The position numbers and the translations under genes were made by a program. Shown piece by piece: positions 34,802 through 48,014 of a stretch of DNA of 64,000 nt. The notes under the pieces are model-generated. The model made no database searches. It was given only the letters and a program-made list of their open reading frames with translations, and was not told the DNA's origin. This DNA comes from Rhipidocladum racemiflorum (Eukaryota > Streptophyta > Magnoliopsida > Poales > Poaceae). Where the stretch lies: positions 2,604,001-2,668,000 of the forward strand of contig CM070583.1 of NCBI GenBank assembly GCA_036346355.1. Direction: 5' to 3'. Numbering within the stretch: position 1 is the stretch's first letter; the number at the start of each line of letters is the position of its first letter.

Positions 34802-36855
34802 CTCTAAAAGGGTTGGGTTAAACAAGGGTGAGTACACAACCGTACTCAACAAGTCGCATGGGAAAAATGCTGAATACTATATCTAAGGGATTACAATAGG
34901 TTGGCAGAAGGTTTAAGTATTGTGGATACAAGTTTAGTTGTAGATCATTTTTACATTTGAAACACAAATTATAAATAATAGTAAGGGGGGCTCCACAGAG
35001 TTAACACAATTAAACCACATTCTCAAAATTCACCAAGAACTACTTGAGCTCGGTTACGGGAGTCACCCTAATTCAAACTTAGCTTCATTAACTGGAAGCA
35101 CGGCGTATTTGAATACCATTGATTAGACTCTGCAGAGCTGCTCAGCTTTACCCACAAGATATCTACGACCGTTAATGCCACGCGATTTTATGCAACTTAA
35201 ATGCATGCGGCCAGGCTGAGACCATCACAGCCTTTTGATTGAACATCCCCATGGTAGCTCCTACCCGATAGGCCCTTGGACCCACTATTCTTGGGACCCC
35301 ACTAGCCAAGGTAGAAGACACGATCCAATACTGAGTGGGTATCTACCGTTGTGAAAACTGGCAAATGACGCTCCAACGTCCATTCCTGTTCCACCCTACC
35401 GGGAATGCTGCACCCCATTCTCCTCACTGAGAATGGTATACCACCTGTAGGTATTTTCAGGAGATGAACAATGTACTGAGCTATGTTGGGAAACGGTTCA
35501 ACTGAATTGATCGATCCCAACTTGTGGTTGAGCGAATACATAAGTTATTTACTTTTCTCAAGGGGTTGTTCTTACTTGCCACAGATCAAGCCATTCCACC
35601 AACCACAACTCAAACTGGTACCTGCCCGCACCAGCCACCAAACCAATCATGGCTTTAATCATCAGTCGAGGATCAAACTCCCCCTGACTGTAGCAACAAT
35701 TATAAAATCCACTGAGCCAACTGCTCGTCACAATTTTATTTCTGTTTAAAGATTTTGAGTGAAACTAATCAGACTAATTAATTAACTAGGGTGTGTATAA
35801 TCATTAACTAGGCTTATTAAAGGTTTAATAGGGTTCACTAATGTCAAGGAGGCTAAGTACGAAATTTGGATATAACTAAACATGATGTCATTCTAAATTA
35901 CCGTTTTCCAGTATTTTAACATACGATAAAAATAATGAAATAGAAATTAAATACTACGATATTATGAATAAATGGGCTCAGCATGTTCAAGGGCGTGTGG
36001 CTTGTCTTTCTAGGCTGAGTGGCTGTAGTCATACGCGGCTCCTGTCTGGTTCGGGAACTGCTCGGGCTTCGGGTACTGTACGAACATCGGATCTAGCGCA
36101 AACAAAAGAAAAACAGTAAATAAACGGCGAATGAAAACGAAAACAGAAACAAAAAATGAAAACGGAAAACGAAAATGAATTGGCTCGGTTAGATAAGAGA
36201 ATCAAGCTATTAATTGAGGTGTCATTTCAGTTTGAAAATTTTTGGTAAATTTTTACTGAGTTCCTGAGATAAGATTTGTTATCCAGTAAAAATTTCAACT
36301 TAAAATATTGTGTACATGAATTCCAGTAATTCTGACAAATTTATTTATCCATTTTCTTCTTTTCTATTTTTAATTTATTTGAGGATTAAAACACTGTCAA
36401 AAGATTTTAAATTTTTTTGTGGAGGTTCCTTAAGATTTAAGAGTTCTTCTATAAAAATTCAAGATTAATATATCTTGTATTTATTTTATATTAATTCTGA
36501 CATTGCTAACCTAATATTTCTGCTTTAAGATGACTGCATAAACAAATTATCCTTATGCTAAAAAGAGTTGCACCTTTTTGTGACAGGAGGGGTTAGATTA
36601 GCTAGGCAGTCAAGATAACGAAAGTAAGAATATTGAGATGGAGCCAGAATAGGGAAAAGGTGGTAAAAGGGTGTGCTTTCTTTTATTTTTCCTTCTCGGA
36701 GTATGTAACAATCGATTTATTCAAAATACTGCTCTTTCAAAAGTTTTAAATTAAAAAATGATAGAATTTTGAAAAATAATTTTTAAAATAACTCTAATAT
36801 TTAAATAATCGAGAAACATCAATTTTAAAAGAAATACACTCGACGTGTAATTAAA
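34802..36855 (-). mobile_element. LTR-retrotransposon fragment
   Basis: Unit 1 has no counterpart here: GGATCTCT runs almost directly into AAAAAAAGTTGTAGAAC near 15080. On the minus strand the fragment has the layout of the grass LTRs at 41-46 kb, including GAGTACGGTTGTGTACTCACCC (34824-34846), comparable with 46020-46045. Neither TG/CA ends nor a clear target duplication are visible, so the boundaries are approximate. Confidence 0.5.
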
Positions 36856-37327
36856 AAAAAATGTTATAGAACTGGCCGCGTAACTGTGCAGGCTGTTTTG
36901 CTAGTTTTTTTTTTATAAAAATGTAATGGCGTTGTTGGGAGATATTTTTATTCCATATCTGGGAGATTCATGGCATTCTTCAAACTCTTTTGTGCAATCT
37001 GTTCTATTGATACTAGTGTTGAGAAAAATTTCCCACAATTACATAAATCTGTGTTCGTCACAACCACATCACTCAATCTCAACTAAAACATTCACAATTC
37101 TTAGATAACATGAACTTGCCTCTCTAGATTACTTAAAACAAAGTAAATCTCAAGGTGTCAATTAAGTAACCACTCGAAATTGCTGACTTTGGATTTTAAT
37201 CTATCAGCGCACCTTGAAGTCAATAAGATTGAATGATCATTGAACAATTCGGAAGAAAAGGCGTGTCGCCCAAAAAAAAGTTCAGAATTGTTCTGTCTAG
37301 TCATATGCAATCTGCAGTTATTTTGGA

Positions 37328-37689
37328 GGGGGCATATCCAGTGCAATAAAAGGTTTGATGCAATCATCGTGCAATCCAACTAAAAAAAGTTTCAAAAAAT
37401 TCTGAAAAAAATCATTGATGTACATCTCAACTTACCCCATCTATGTATAAAATTTCATGATCAAATTCGTCCTATGCTAGAAGTTACAAAAAAAAAATTG
37501 GGGGTGCATTTGAACTGTAAAAGTTTGTCAGAAATTTGTCTTTTTTGTAACTTCTAGCATAGGACGAATTTGATCATGAAATTTTATACGTAGACAAGGT
37601 AAGTTGAGGTGTACATCCATGATTTTTTTCATAATTTTTTAAAAATATTTTTAGTTGGATTGAACGGTGATTGCACTGGATATGCCCCC
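37328..37689. mobile_element. Foldback MULE-type MITE
   Basis: This 362-bp element has perfect terminal repeats GGGGGCATATCCAGTGCAAT and arms of about 170 bp that pair over most of their length. It has a 9-bp target duplication TATTTTGGA (37319-37327 and 37690-37698), typical of Mutator-like elements. PMEI-A1 has the empty site near 18772 (TTATTTTGGAAGAAGC). The transcript would be one long hairpin. Confidence 0.9.
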
Positions 37690-37750
37690 TATTTTGGAAG
37701 AAGCAGCTAGCATATCACAAAAATGAAGCACGCCCCGCAGTTTGCTCTCG

Positions 37751-38302
37751 CTACTTGCCAACAATCAAGGCTCCCAGATCGTACGCGACCATGGTCTTGT
37801 CCTGATCGGCCGCGTTCATGGCGTTCAGCGGCGAGTTCTGGAACGCTGACAGCGCGTTCCCGCAGGACACGACGGAGACCACCGCGTCGACGTACTCCTG
37901 CCTAGCGTTCGCGAACGAGCAGCCGGTCAGCTGGTCCAGGACGCCAGCCAAGAGGCTGCTCGCCTGGGCGTACCTGTCCTTGCAGGAGACGTATGCCGCC
38001 CCCTCGTCGGCGGGGAGCGACGGGTTCTGCAGCAGCCGGTCCGCGACGTCCACGCTGGACTCGTACGCCGACCTGGCGAACGTGGCGGCAGCGAAGGCGT
38101 AGGTGGTGACCTCGCCGGTGGGCGCCGTGTGCTGCAGCATGGTCAGGCAAAGCTGGTTCAGGGGCTGCGTGTTGCACGCCTTGAGGCACGCGTCTTCCCT
38201 GGCCATGGACGGGACATTGTCGCAGCCATCGCCGACGAAGAAGAAGGCGAGTAGAGAGACCAAACCAAGGACAAATATCATGGCTGCTTTCGTCATCTTC
38301 AT
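37751..38302 (-). CDS. PMEI/invertase-inhibitor-like secreted protein A2
   Basis: An intronless 183-aa paralogue of the A1 gene, colinear over the full length without gaps. It has the signal peptide MKMTKAAMIFVLGLVSLLAFF and the same cysteines (DACLKAC, QLC, VSCKDRY, TGC, VSCG). A longer in-frame ORF reaches 38413, but the shared MKM at 38302 and the TATA-like box at 38391 argue for the inner start. Differences from A1 (for example Arg53 to Leu and Lys92-Asn-Arg to Gln-Asn-Pro) fall mostly on the helical surface. Target enzyme (invertase or pectin methylesterase) is undetermined. Confidence 0.9.
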   Translation of the reverse strand: MKMTKAAMIFVLGLVSLLAFFFVGDGCDNVPSMAREDACLKACNTQPLNQLCLTMLQHTAPTGEVTTYAFAAATFARSAYESSVDVADRLLQNPSLPADEGAAYVSCKDRYAQASSLLAGVLDQLTGCSFANARQEYVDAVVSVVSCGNALSAFQNSPLNAMNAADQDKTMVAYDLGALIVGK

Positions 38303-38390
38303 AGCTTGTAGTTGATCGGTTTCTTTTTTCTTTGCCTTTTTTTTGTGGGAAATGTGTTGAGGTTGGCTATTGGGTACAAGAAGATTCCCT

Positions 38391-38399
38391 TTTAAATAG
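38391..38399 (-). promoter_or_regulatory. TATA-like box of PMEI-A2
   Basis: The minus strand reads CTATTTAAA about 90 bp before the start codon, as in A1. Confidence 0.6.
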
Positions 38400-39271
38400 C
38401 ATGGATTTTCCAATGTGGTAGACTAATTAAAGATTAGAAATGTTTAGCTGTATGTATTTATTATAATGCAACAAATAAACCAAGTTTGTAAAACAAGAGT
38501 TTTCCAGCTTTTCTTTTTCTCGAGCACACAACCATAAATAGGGTATTACACCTTATTCCACATTAATTTAGAGAGTAATGAATTTCACAAAACTACAAGT
38601 TTTTGTGTACAAACTATCATAAAATTATATATTTTTGTTTATTTCATAAAAATATAGATTTTAATAGAACTTGTGTCATAAAGCTGCAGGTTTTAGAATT
38701 GACGGTTTCACTCGCACGTGAGGTTGCCATGTGGGTTCACACTATCAGACCTGTTACAAGAAATAGTCGATTCTAAAACCTGTAGTTTTATGACACAAGT
38801 TCTCCTAAAATATGTAGTTTTTTAAAATATGAGCTAAAATTTATAGTTTTCTGATAATTTATACAAAAAACATGTAGTTTTGTGAAATTTGCTCTAATTT
38901 TAGATGAATCCATAGGGCAAATAAGAAAGAAAATTAATAACGCCTTCATTTATTTTTACTTGACATTTTTTACTATTCATGAACTTCGAGATTTAACCGT
39001 TACTTTTGTAACTTTGAATTAAGATGCGCAAATAAAATCATAACAATATGAATGATATAATTTTTATATAACCAATATACATAATTCTAAATATATTGAC
39101 AGCACGGATTCTAGAATGATAAGTAAAAAAAGAACAAATGTAGTGGCTATGTTCAAGTTACTTTGGTCTTAGCTGTACCTCCCCTACACAATACAATGAA
39201 ATAGTTAATGCTTGAGTTATTTTATATAGTTTGAATTTATTAAATGTATACTCATTTATGTAACATTAATA

Positions 39272-39480
39272 CTCCCTACCATTACAAAAAATGTTATTTA
39301 TAAAATATTTAGATTGGATACACAAAAATTATATGTACAGATTTGTCTCAAAAAGTGGTTTTATAATATTATAATTTTATCGTGTTTTGTAAATGTGTTC
39401 CAATATAACGTAATGGTAAAAATTGCCAATTCGAAACCATATCGATTTCTAAAGTGATATTCTTCTGTGATTGAGAGGAG
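39272..39480. mobile_element. Stowaway-like MITE
   Basis: The ends are CTCCCTACC and GAGAGGAG, resembling the Stowaway CTCCCTC terminus, flanked by TA on both sides. It is 209 bp, AT-rich and non-coding, and lies just inside the left end of the outer LTR. Confidence 0.6.
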
Positions 39481-41065
39481 TAATAATAAGCAATTATGCC
39501 TAAAAAAGGAAGAAGTTCATATAATATTCCGAACTTTGGTTGAAAGTCTGTCCGGCACCCTGAACTATGAAACCAGACATTTGACTTCCTAAACTTTGCA
39601 AAGTGGTATTGTCCATGTAGCGTAATGAGTGAGCAGTTTTGCCATGTAATATGACACGCTGGCCAAGTTAGGGCAATGATAGGTGAGACTCGCATGAGGT
39701 TCTCCCCTACTGAGTTCCCAATTATGCTTCCAACACACATATAATTCATAATAACAATGACAATCCATCCATATCATAATCATTTTTCCCCATAGCAAGG
39801 CCTGCATCTTTGTATCGGCAAGCTTTATTTTCAACACCTCGGTGAGGGCACCCATGTGAGCAAACATACCTGGAATGCCCATACTACTGCAGCCTTCTAA
39901 TGTGCAAAGCTAAATCCAAGCAACTTAATAGGTTAAGGCCAACCCATAATAGCATTTGTGGTTGCACAGAATATCTTGGATTATACAACACTACGTTCAG
40001 TCCTTAATTGATACGGGCGAGAACTCCCCCTATACTACGTGCAAGTCCATTCACTTCACAGATTATATAAAAAAATTCATCCACGTCAAAACCTAGTTTT
40101 TCTTTTTAATTCTATAGTAAAATAACATAGACTGCTTTCTCAATATATCAAAATTCTCATTCTTGAACAAATAGTGTAACCGACCATTTATTCTCCCGTG
40201 TTTAAAGCTTGGCTAAGCAAATATTTACATACTCGAGTATATCCAAGTTTGAAATTATTTAATGCCTAATCACTACCTTAATTATTTCAATGTTAACATT
40301 TACATATTTATCAAGAAAGTGTCATAGAATAAGTAGGAATATCATACCACAGTATAGCAAATTTTACAGAAAGTACACGCATTCATACATAAATTTGTAA
40401 AGGCATCATAAGTTAAGTTAAATAATAGGATTAACATGTCAAAGGAGGTACTTGCCTTGCTCGTAGATTTCTTGAGTTGATTCGGGGTCGCTGAAGAAGG
40501 TTTCTGGAGCGTCGGTGTCTACACGAATTATATTGTAAAACAATAATAAGAGCCAAATGAATACAAACAAAAAATTTAAATATTTTACCAAAACAAAAAG
40601 ATCATAATTTTATAAAAAAAAATTACAAACTAATTTCACTCAATTTGAAGTTTATTTGTAAAAGTTATGAGTATTTAAATTTAAATCAGCTGAAAAATCC
40701 CTAAAATAAGAAAGAAGGTTGACGCCCAAGGCGTCTTTCTAGAGATTATGCCTTCTAATAGATAAGATATATTATCCCTAGAATAGAAATCAGATTTCTC
40801 GTTCCAGGGGTTTTAACTCAATTTACAGAGATTAACAGGTGGGGTCCATATGTCATGTTTTATTATTTTCAAAAAATGACTAACATATGGGGTCCACACC
40901 TCATTGACTCAATAATTAAATACTGATTTTATTTATAAAATAATTTTTATCCTCAATTGGGCCCACATGTCATAGACTTAGATTTTAAATATGGTTTTAA
41001 AAAGAAAAACCAATAAGCAGGGTCGGGTTGTAAGTGGCTACATGAGTGAGAGAGATATGAGTGAC

Positions 41066-44000
41066 TGATAAACTGTAACACCCCAAAATTTTGCTTTTCT
41101 TAAATTCAAATGTGGTTTGGCATTTTTGTGAATTTTTGGAATTTTCTGGAATTTATTTGGATTTATTTGAAATTTATTTGAATTTATTTCCTTTTAAAAT
41201 AATTAAAGAATTTAATTTTCCAAATAAAATTTTGTTGAAAATATTTTATTTGAGTCCAAAATGTTCCAAAATATTTTCTAGAATTTTTCTGAGTGTTTTG
41301 CTATTTTTAATGAATTAAATTAATTTTTGGGAATTAATTTGAATATTTAATCGTTGGAAAAACCCGAACCGGTTTCACTGTTCATCCGACCGGACCCGAG
41401 TCCGAGTCAGACTCGAGTCCGACCGGACCCGACCGAGCCAGCCGTTCCGGTTGAACCCAGTCACCCAGCCCTAGCGCGCGTGACCGTTGGATCGAGATCC
41501 AACGGCCACGATCGCGCCACGTCGCCGAACCCGAGCCAGCCAGGTCGCCCGAGCCGGACCCGAGCCCAAACCCCCGTGCCGTTGGATCTTGATCCAACGG
41601 TCCACGTTGAGCCACGTCACCGAATTCGAAATGGATTCGGATTCCGCCGCCGCAGCCGTGTGGGCCTCGGTTTCCGCGATTTTCACGGACGCCGAGGGGC
41701 CTATTTAATGCGCCACCGCCGCCATCGTGCTCTTCGTTTCCTTGCGCACCCGTAGCCCTAACTCGCCGAGCTCAAGCCGCCGTGGTTGCGCTGCAATTGC
41801 TCGCCGTAGTTGCGTTAGGGTTCCGCCGCGGTTAAGCGTCGTTTTCGCCGCCGTTGAGCCCAGATCCGGAACCGCAAGGTCAAGCCGCGTCGGAGAGTAC
41901 CTTCCACCTCGCCGGAATCGCGCCCAAGCGCCGTTGCCGTGGTCGTCGTCCTCGTCTCCGGTGAGCCAACTCCGCCGCACGCCATCGCCGTCGCTCGAGC
42001 TCCACCAACCGTCCGATCAAGATCCAAGGGCCCAAATTCATCCACGTTACCCCCGGTGAGATCTCACGTGTTAATCTGTAGATCTATTTCCAACCGTTGG
42101 ATCTAGATCCAACGGTTCAGATTGTGCCACGTAGCTAAAACCGCACCATGCTTGGATAGATGTCAGCCGTTAGATCTAGATCGAACGGCTAGGGTTAGCC
42201 GCGTTGTAAACTCTAGATTGGATCTTGACCGTCCTATCAAGATCGAACGGTCCAGATCAGCCGAGTAGTTTTCCTATTGCGTTAAGTTTGATCCGATCTG
42301 GGCCGTTGATTTTCAAATAAACGGCCGAGATCCAGCCACGTGGGCGGTAGTCTGACCGTCGCGGTCAACCCAGTCAGCCGCGGTCGCCGCTGACGTCAGC
42401 CGTGACGTCACGTGGGGCCCGCGTGTCAGCGACCGAACCAAACCGCACCATGACGTCATGTTGACGTCACGGTGGGGCTCAGCTGTCAGCCGTCCCTCAG
42501 ACGAGCGGATGACGTCACCGCTGACGTCATCCGGTGGGGCCCACATGTCAGTGAGACATGTATTCGTGGACCAGGGTCCACGGTGGACCCAAACCGAACC
42601 GTGGACCACGTGCATGGACCGGCTGACGCAATAAATCGATTTTTCAATAGAAAAATAATTCGGTGGAAAATCAAAATCCACGCTGACGTCATGTTGACGT
42701 CATTATTCGGTTTTTCAATATAAAAATAAATGAATTAATTCGGATTATTAATTTATTTGAATTTTGAAACTTCAAACGCTTATAACTTTTGCAATTTAAC
42801 TCCAATTTGAGTGATTCAAATTTCTAAATTTTTATAAAATTGAGATCTACCTAATGGTGAATTTTATTTAATTTTTGGACCAAAGTTTTTCTCTGTAAAA
42901 TTATTTAATTGATTATTTAAACTTTAAACGCTTGTAACTTTTGCGTTCTAACTCCGATTTTGCCGATTCAAATTCCTAAAAATTCATAAAATTATGCACT
43001 CTCTATTTATGGACTTCTTTTGGGTGTTTGGATACTTCTTGTCTACTGTTTATTCATTTATTGCTATTTGCACGCTTTACGGGTAGACGTTGAAGTGCGC
43101 GATGGCTTCGAAGGTGAAGTGTTGACCCAGGAGCCAGCTCAAGACCAAGAATAAGTACTCTTTGAAGGCAAGTTGAGCTTTGACGATGTTGATCCCATTT
43201 TCAAATTAATTTGATTTAAATTATTGCATGCTAGTTTAATTAGAAAATGCTTTACTTAATTATGGGAAACTAGATAAATGCCAAATTGCTGTATGACACC
43301 TTGGTTAATTAAATATGTGCCATGACCCCTTGTCACCCTAGTTGTGAGTTATTAGTTGGACATTATTAAATTGCCAACATGGGTAGTTAGACCGATGTAG
43401 TATGCTTAGCCTTGCCACGTGAAATGCTTTGGACAATCAAATGCTAATTTTGACTTAATGAGATACTGCACCTGTTTTGAAAGAAGTATCATGTGTTATG
43501 ATTGTTGATGGCACGTGGTGCATGGTAATCAACTGGGGGTTTGATAAATAGATTTTGACCGGGGCATGTGGCAAGAATGGTCGGGTGGGCCAGTTGTGGC
43601 ACCGGGAGCGTTGATTTGGTTCTCCGGGTAGTCTTGCCCTGGTCACCCTAAGGACTTAACCTTGCAAGCCTTTGAACTGAGTCAAACGTGCAACCACATG
43701 TCTGTAATGGGACGGACCTAGTTGATTAAGTTGCTAATAACGTACATGTGGGACATCAGGGTGTCAACTATACCTTTTGTATAATTGTACGGGAGAGCGT
43801 TCCGGGGCTGCGGCCAGGTACCCATCTAACGGTGGATTGGCCTAAACTTCGCCTTGGCTAAGGGAAGGGTTAGTGTGCAATCACCGGGGATGACCACATG
43901 TGCTGTTAGAAGTTTTCGAAAGACTTTGTTACGGACACTCGCCTTTGTGGTGTTTGGCTGTATCTTGTGGGTAAAGTGCATAACCTCTGCAGAGTGTAAA

Positions 44001-46425
44001 ATCTATTCGAATAGCCGTGTCCGCGGTATTGGACATCGCTCGGGAATTACAGTCAAGGGTTAGACTATCTCCAGCCGTATCCCGTCCCGGCCATATTCCC
44101 TTCGTGAGGGGAAAAGGGGGCGGAAGGGATTCCCAGAGACCCTCCAGCGGCTTCTCCTCCCTTCGCCCGATCGGACGGGATAGGAGAGAGAATCCCGATC
44201 GTTGGAGATTCTCTCTCCTTTCCCTTCCGCAGGACGACCTGGGGGGCCGAGGGCTCGCGCGCTGGGGCGGACGCGAGGACGGGGCTGCGGCAAACCGGGA
44301 GCGAGCAGCACGAGGCGACGACAAGGGCCGGCGGACCGGGAGCGACCAGCACGAGGCGACGACGAGGAGCTGGGCATCTTCACCGGCACGGAGAAGAGGT
44401 ATTCCATCAAATTTCCCAATTTTCCTGTGGTGTGCTCCCCCCATTTTCCCCTCAATTTCTGTGAGATCTCGTTGATGGAAGTCCGATGGCCACGGGCAAA
44501 TGTAGTGTATGCCGTAGATTTGCTGGTTTTTAGGGTTGCCCAAAATTTCCCCCCAATTTCTTGCGGATGTGTTGTCGACTTGGTGCCTTCTGGAACTATT
44601 GGGTGTCCGATCTGTGGTTCGTGTTCCTTGTAAAAGCTCCGTTCGATGAAGCTCGGGGCAACAGGCCCGTGCTGTGCATCAAAGAAACCGAGAACCAATC
44701 ACTGCACCTTGATACTCGTCATTGCACCTTGCCACTCATCACTGCACCTAGCTATTGAAACTCATCCTCACTACACCTTGCTAATTGGTACTCATCCGGT
44801 GAGTTTTGATGTTACTGTGGTATAGTTTTTATGATTCTTGTTCAGTCTGTTGGTACTGAAACCCTATTGTGGTTTAGTTTGTGGAAAATCATGGCTCTTG
44901 AAACAATGCTCTTTGAAACCTGGAATTTGTGAGTTCTTGGTATACTAAAACCTTGCTACCGAAAAGCTTAGGTGAGTTTGTGGTATCTTGAAACCTTGGT
45001 CTTGAAACAATGTTATCAAACCTCACTGTGGTAATGTTTTGATGCTTCTTCTTGATCAAGATCCAATTCGTTAGTGAGTAATTGAAAACTTCAATTGGAA
45101 AGTTGCTTGGGTGAAATTTGTCGTGAAGGCATCACAATTGACATATATGCCGAAATTATGGTGGAATGTGAGTCGAAATTTGCTGCGTGTTTTTGTTTTG
45201 CCAGATGAGAGTAAAACTTGCCATATAGTCTGAAATGCCGGTATGCCACTATATGTTTATTGGGCTTGGGGAATCAGTTAACCTGGATAGCGATTGATTG
45301 GGTTGATAGATTCTTGTAGCGTGTATGTATTCAATTGAACTTCTGTTAAAGCCTATTCATATTTCTGTCGGCATGGTATCATAATTGTGTTATTGATGGT
45401 CTTTTCATGCTAGTCAACTATTGTTGTACTAGGTTGCCTAGATGTCTCTGTCGGCATGGTTGCGTATTTGCTTTGAGCCTCTAGATAAGAATAATTCAGT
45501 CATGTTTATTTCGATATCTGGACATAGATAGCTCTACATAGCATCAACATTGGACAAACAATAGGGCAATAACATAGACATCAAGATTGTTACAACCTTT
45601 GGCGGTTGACGGTTATAGTATATTGTTTATATAATAAGGATGAAGAGATGGGAAGGGATGCTGTTGGAGAGATAGTCTAGGAAGGGAATGGAATTTGGGA
45701 AAGGATTCCCTTCAGGGGATGGGAAGGGAATGGAGTGTTGGGAAACCGCTGGTGATAGTCTTAGATTCTCTTGAAAATAACTTGGACTTAAAAGGTTGGG
45801 TTTGGTTTAATAATGATGTTGATGGAAATGTGGATTAGGATTGGAAAAGATGTTTATTTAATTACTGGAAAAGTTATTGCTCTTAAACTTGTTTCTACTG
45901 CTTTTGAATCTACTTATGTTACTTGTCAAATGCTGTTTTACCGCAATTATACCCTAAGCTATTCCTTTGTACTAAGCCATGCATGTAGTATATTAGTTTT
46001 CATTTCTGTGCATGACTTGCTGAGTACCAAGTACTCACCCATGCCACCATACAACACCAGTTGAAGAAGAGTTTACACCAGCTTTGGAGGAGGAGCTCCA
46101 AGAGGAACCGTCTAACTAGGGAGCGAGCCCAGTCAGTTGCCTGTGGTATACTGGATGGCGCCACGAAGTTATCTTACATTCCGCTGCAGTTATTTCTCTT
46201 TTATTGAAATTTCGCCCTGCATGGCATATATTTGTAACTTGACCTTAAGGTCGAGCAACCAGCTTGGTTAACTAATTAAGGTACCTTATTATTTCGTTGA
46301 GTATGATTGTGATATTTACCAATGTTGAGACTATGTGCACTAGCATGTTCCTGGACTAGTGCTGAATACACAGAGGGTCCGGATTTGCAAATTCGGGTCC
46401 CGACATAAACGGGACCCGCTTGTTA
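41066..46425 (+). mobile_element. Nested LTR (about 3.7 kb before its own insertion)
   Basis: It starts TGATAAACTGTAACACCCC and ends GGGACCCGCTTGTTA, with a perfect 5-bp duplication GTGAC (41061-41065 and 46426-46430). It has the layout of long grass Gypsy LTRs: AT-rich start, GC-rich leader (41380-42620) after a TATTTAATG box near 41702, and a GAGTACCAAGTACTCACC block near 46020. No gag-pol follows, so it is a solo LTR. ORFs in the GC-rich part are compositional. Confidence 0.75.
44063..45760. mobile_element. PIF/Harbinger-like element inside the nested LTR
   Basis: The 1,698-bp element has ends GACTATCTCCAGCCGT and, reverse-complemented, GACTATCACCAGCGGT, with TTA on both sides (44060-44062 and 45761-45763). 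Subterminal regions carry GGGAAGGG-type repeats on opposite strands. The GC-rich interior (44220-44400), with donor-like GTATTC after GAAGAG, may be captured exon sequence. No DDE transposase or Myb-like ORF is visible, so it is non-autonomous. Confidence 0.75.
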
Positions 46426-48014
46426 GTGACACAAAAGAGCAGCGGCCCTGCGATGCTCGGCGGCGGCGGCTTATTCGGCGTGAGTGGTCGAAATAGCTAG
46501 AGGGAGCCGAGGGGAGCTCAGGGGAATTACCAGTGGTGGCAGGGGATGGCTGGAGTGGGCCGACGGTTGAGCTTATTGGTGGTGGGCATGGTGGGTAGTG
46601 GAGGAGGAGCTGTAAAGGTGATGGTGCTTGATTAGGTAGGGAGAAAGCATCAGTGGCCAAAGGATATCTCATTTTGGGCTTTGGCAACGAAGAGATCTCA
46701 CTAGAAGGGCTTGGCGATAGTGCTCATTGCTAAGGAATAATGTGGTTGCATTGGCGGAGTTCTTGATGTCCACAGTAACAAAGGTGGTGGGGATTGCAAC
46801 TAGAGAACCTTGAGGAGGCTTTGAGTTGAATGAATTAGGAATAGTTCACCATGGAAGGGAAATTGAGTTAGCTTGGTTCCTTGATGCACGGCGGCAATGG
46901 GGTTCCTTGGTGCGGCGATGGCATCAGGCTTTGAGGTGGGTGAGAGTAGGAGGGGGTGCGGGGTGAAAGACGATCAAAGAGGCTCCTTACATAGGTGAAA
47001 GGGCGAGGCTCGGTTTGTGCCCGTGAGTAGGATGTTGCGGACAAGGGAAAGAGGACATTAATGACGTTGGCAGCCTTGCAGTGCACGTGGGGTGAAAGGG
47101 GTAGCAACGATGGTAGCGAGGGAGGTGATGGCTTAATGGGGTTTAGGCGAGATGGCTCATGTTGGGCTGGTCGGAGCAACACCACAAGTAGTAGGGCTTG
47201 GCGGGATAGGGTATGGAGGAGGCTGGCAGCGACCACCAAAAGAAGCACGGCAATGCGCACGACAGTGAAGGACAATGCATGTGTGTGTGGCTTGGCGCAC
47301 ATGCTGGCGTGCCAAAGCACGCATGGTGCAGAGTGGTGAGGTCTGGGCGTGCACTGGGCGGAGCGAGGGAGGCTGATATGTGCGCCTGACTAGGGAGGAC
47401 TAACGAGTAGGCTCAACCAGTCTGGGAGAGCGGGTGAGAGAGAAGCGCCTGATAGGGAAATCATATTTGGCTTAGGTGCATTTCCTTGATGGCAAATACG
47501 ATTTTCCACTTGGGCTCCTTCCTTTTTCGAATTTAAAAGAATCTTAATTAAATCTTCAATTTAGGGGCTTCTGGAATTTTGAGAGCAAACAAACTGGTCC
47601 AAAATTTTATAAACATCGTTGAGAGTGATCCTAATATGGTGCTGATCTTTATATAAAATTTCCATAATTTTAACCATTATGTTTTTTTCCCATAAATTCA
47701 TTTATGGCATCGGTTTTAATACAATATTTAAATACTTGATTTTTCAAAAGCATCAACTCAACTCCAAAATTCATAAATTTTTGTGAAGAGACACTTTGGA
47801 TTATTTAGAACTTAAATAAAATATTTTTAGACTTTGTGTTGATATAATTTGGATTTTAAAAAATAGAACCAATAACTAGGTTATTTGAAAACAATTTTAT
47901 TTAAATACCAAAATTCCAGAAACATAGAAAAATTCTGAAGTTTCATAATAAACTCAGAAAACAACTTGGCAATTTCATATTTCAGTTTGGTGAAATTTGG
48001 TATGTTACAATTTA

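Larger units (their letters stand above)
30007..38999. repeat. Tandem PMEI-A unit 3
   Basis: It repeats the order of unit 1: A segment (30007-31066), D segment (33601-34801), 3' flank (36860-37750), PMEI-A2 (37751-38302) and upstream region. Unit-specific insertions are a 2.5-kb TG/CA element, a Tourist-like MITE, a 2-kb LTR fragment and a MULE-type MITE. Confidence 0.75.
39259..48009 (-). mobile_element. Outer solo LTR (about 3.4 kb before nesting)
   Basis: The ends TGTAACAT and ATGTTACA are perfect 8-bp inverted repeats (TG...CA), with a 5-bp duplication ATTTA (39254-39258 and 48010-48014). Content at 40450-40540 on the minus strand (a GAGCAAGGCAAGTACC block) and the GC-rich block 46430-47330 have the order seen in the nested LTR, read in reverse. 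Removing the nested 41066-46430 leaves about 3.4 kb. No pol domain is visible, so a solo LTR is the best reading. Confidence 0.65.

Noticed and set aside
41354..42059. ORFs of 110-133 codons
   Set aside because: They sit in the GC-rich leader of a long LTR and are low-complexity Arg/Pro/Ser frames.
43929..44698. Long ORFs of 150-212 codons on both strands
   Set aside because: They lie across the left end and GC-rich interior of the PIF/Harbinger-like element, overlap in several frames and show no domain.
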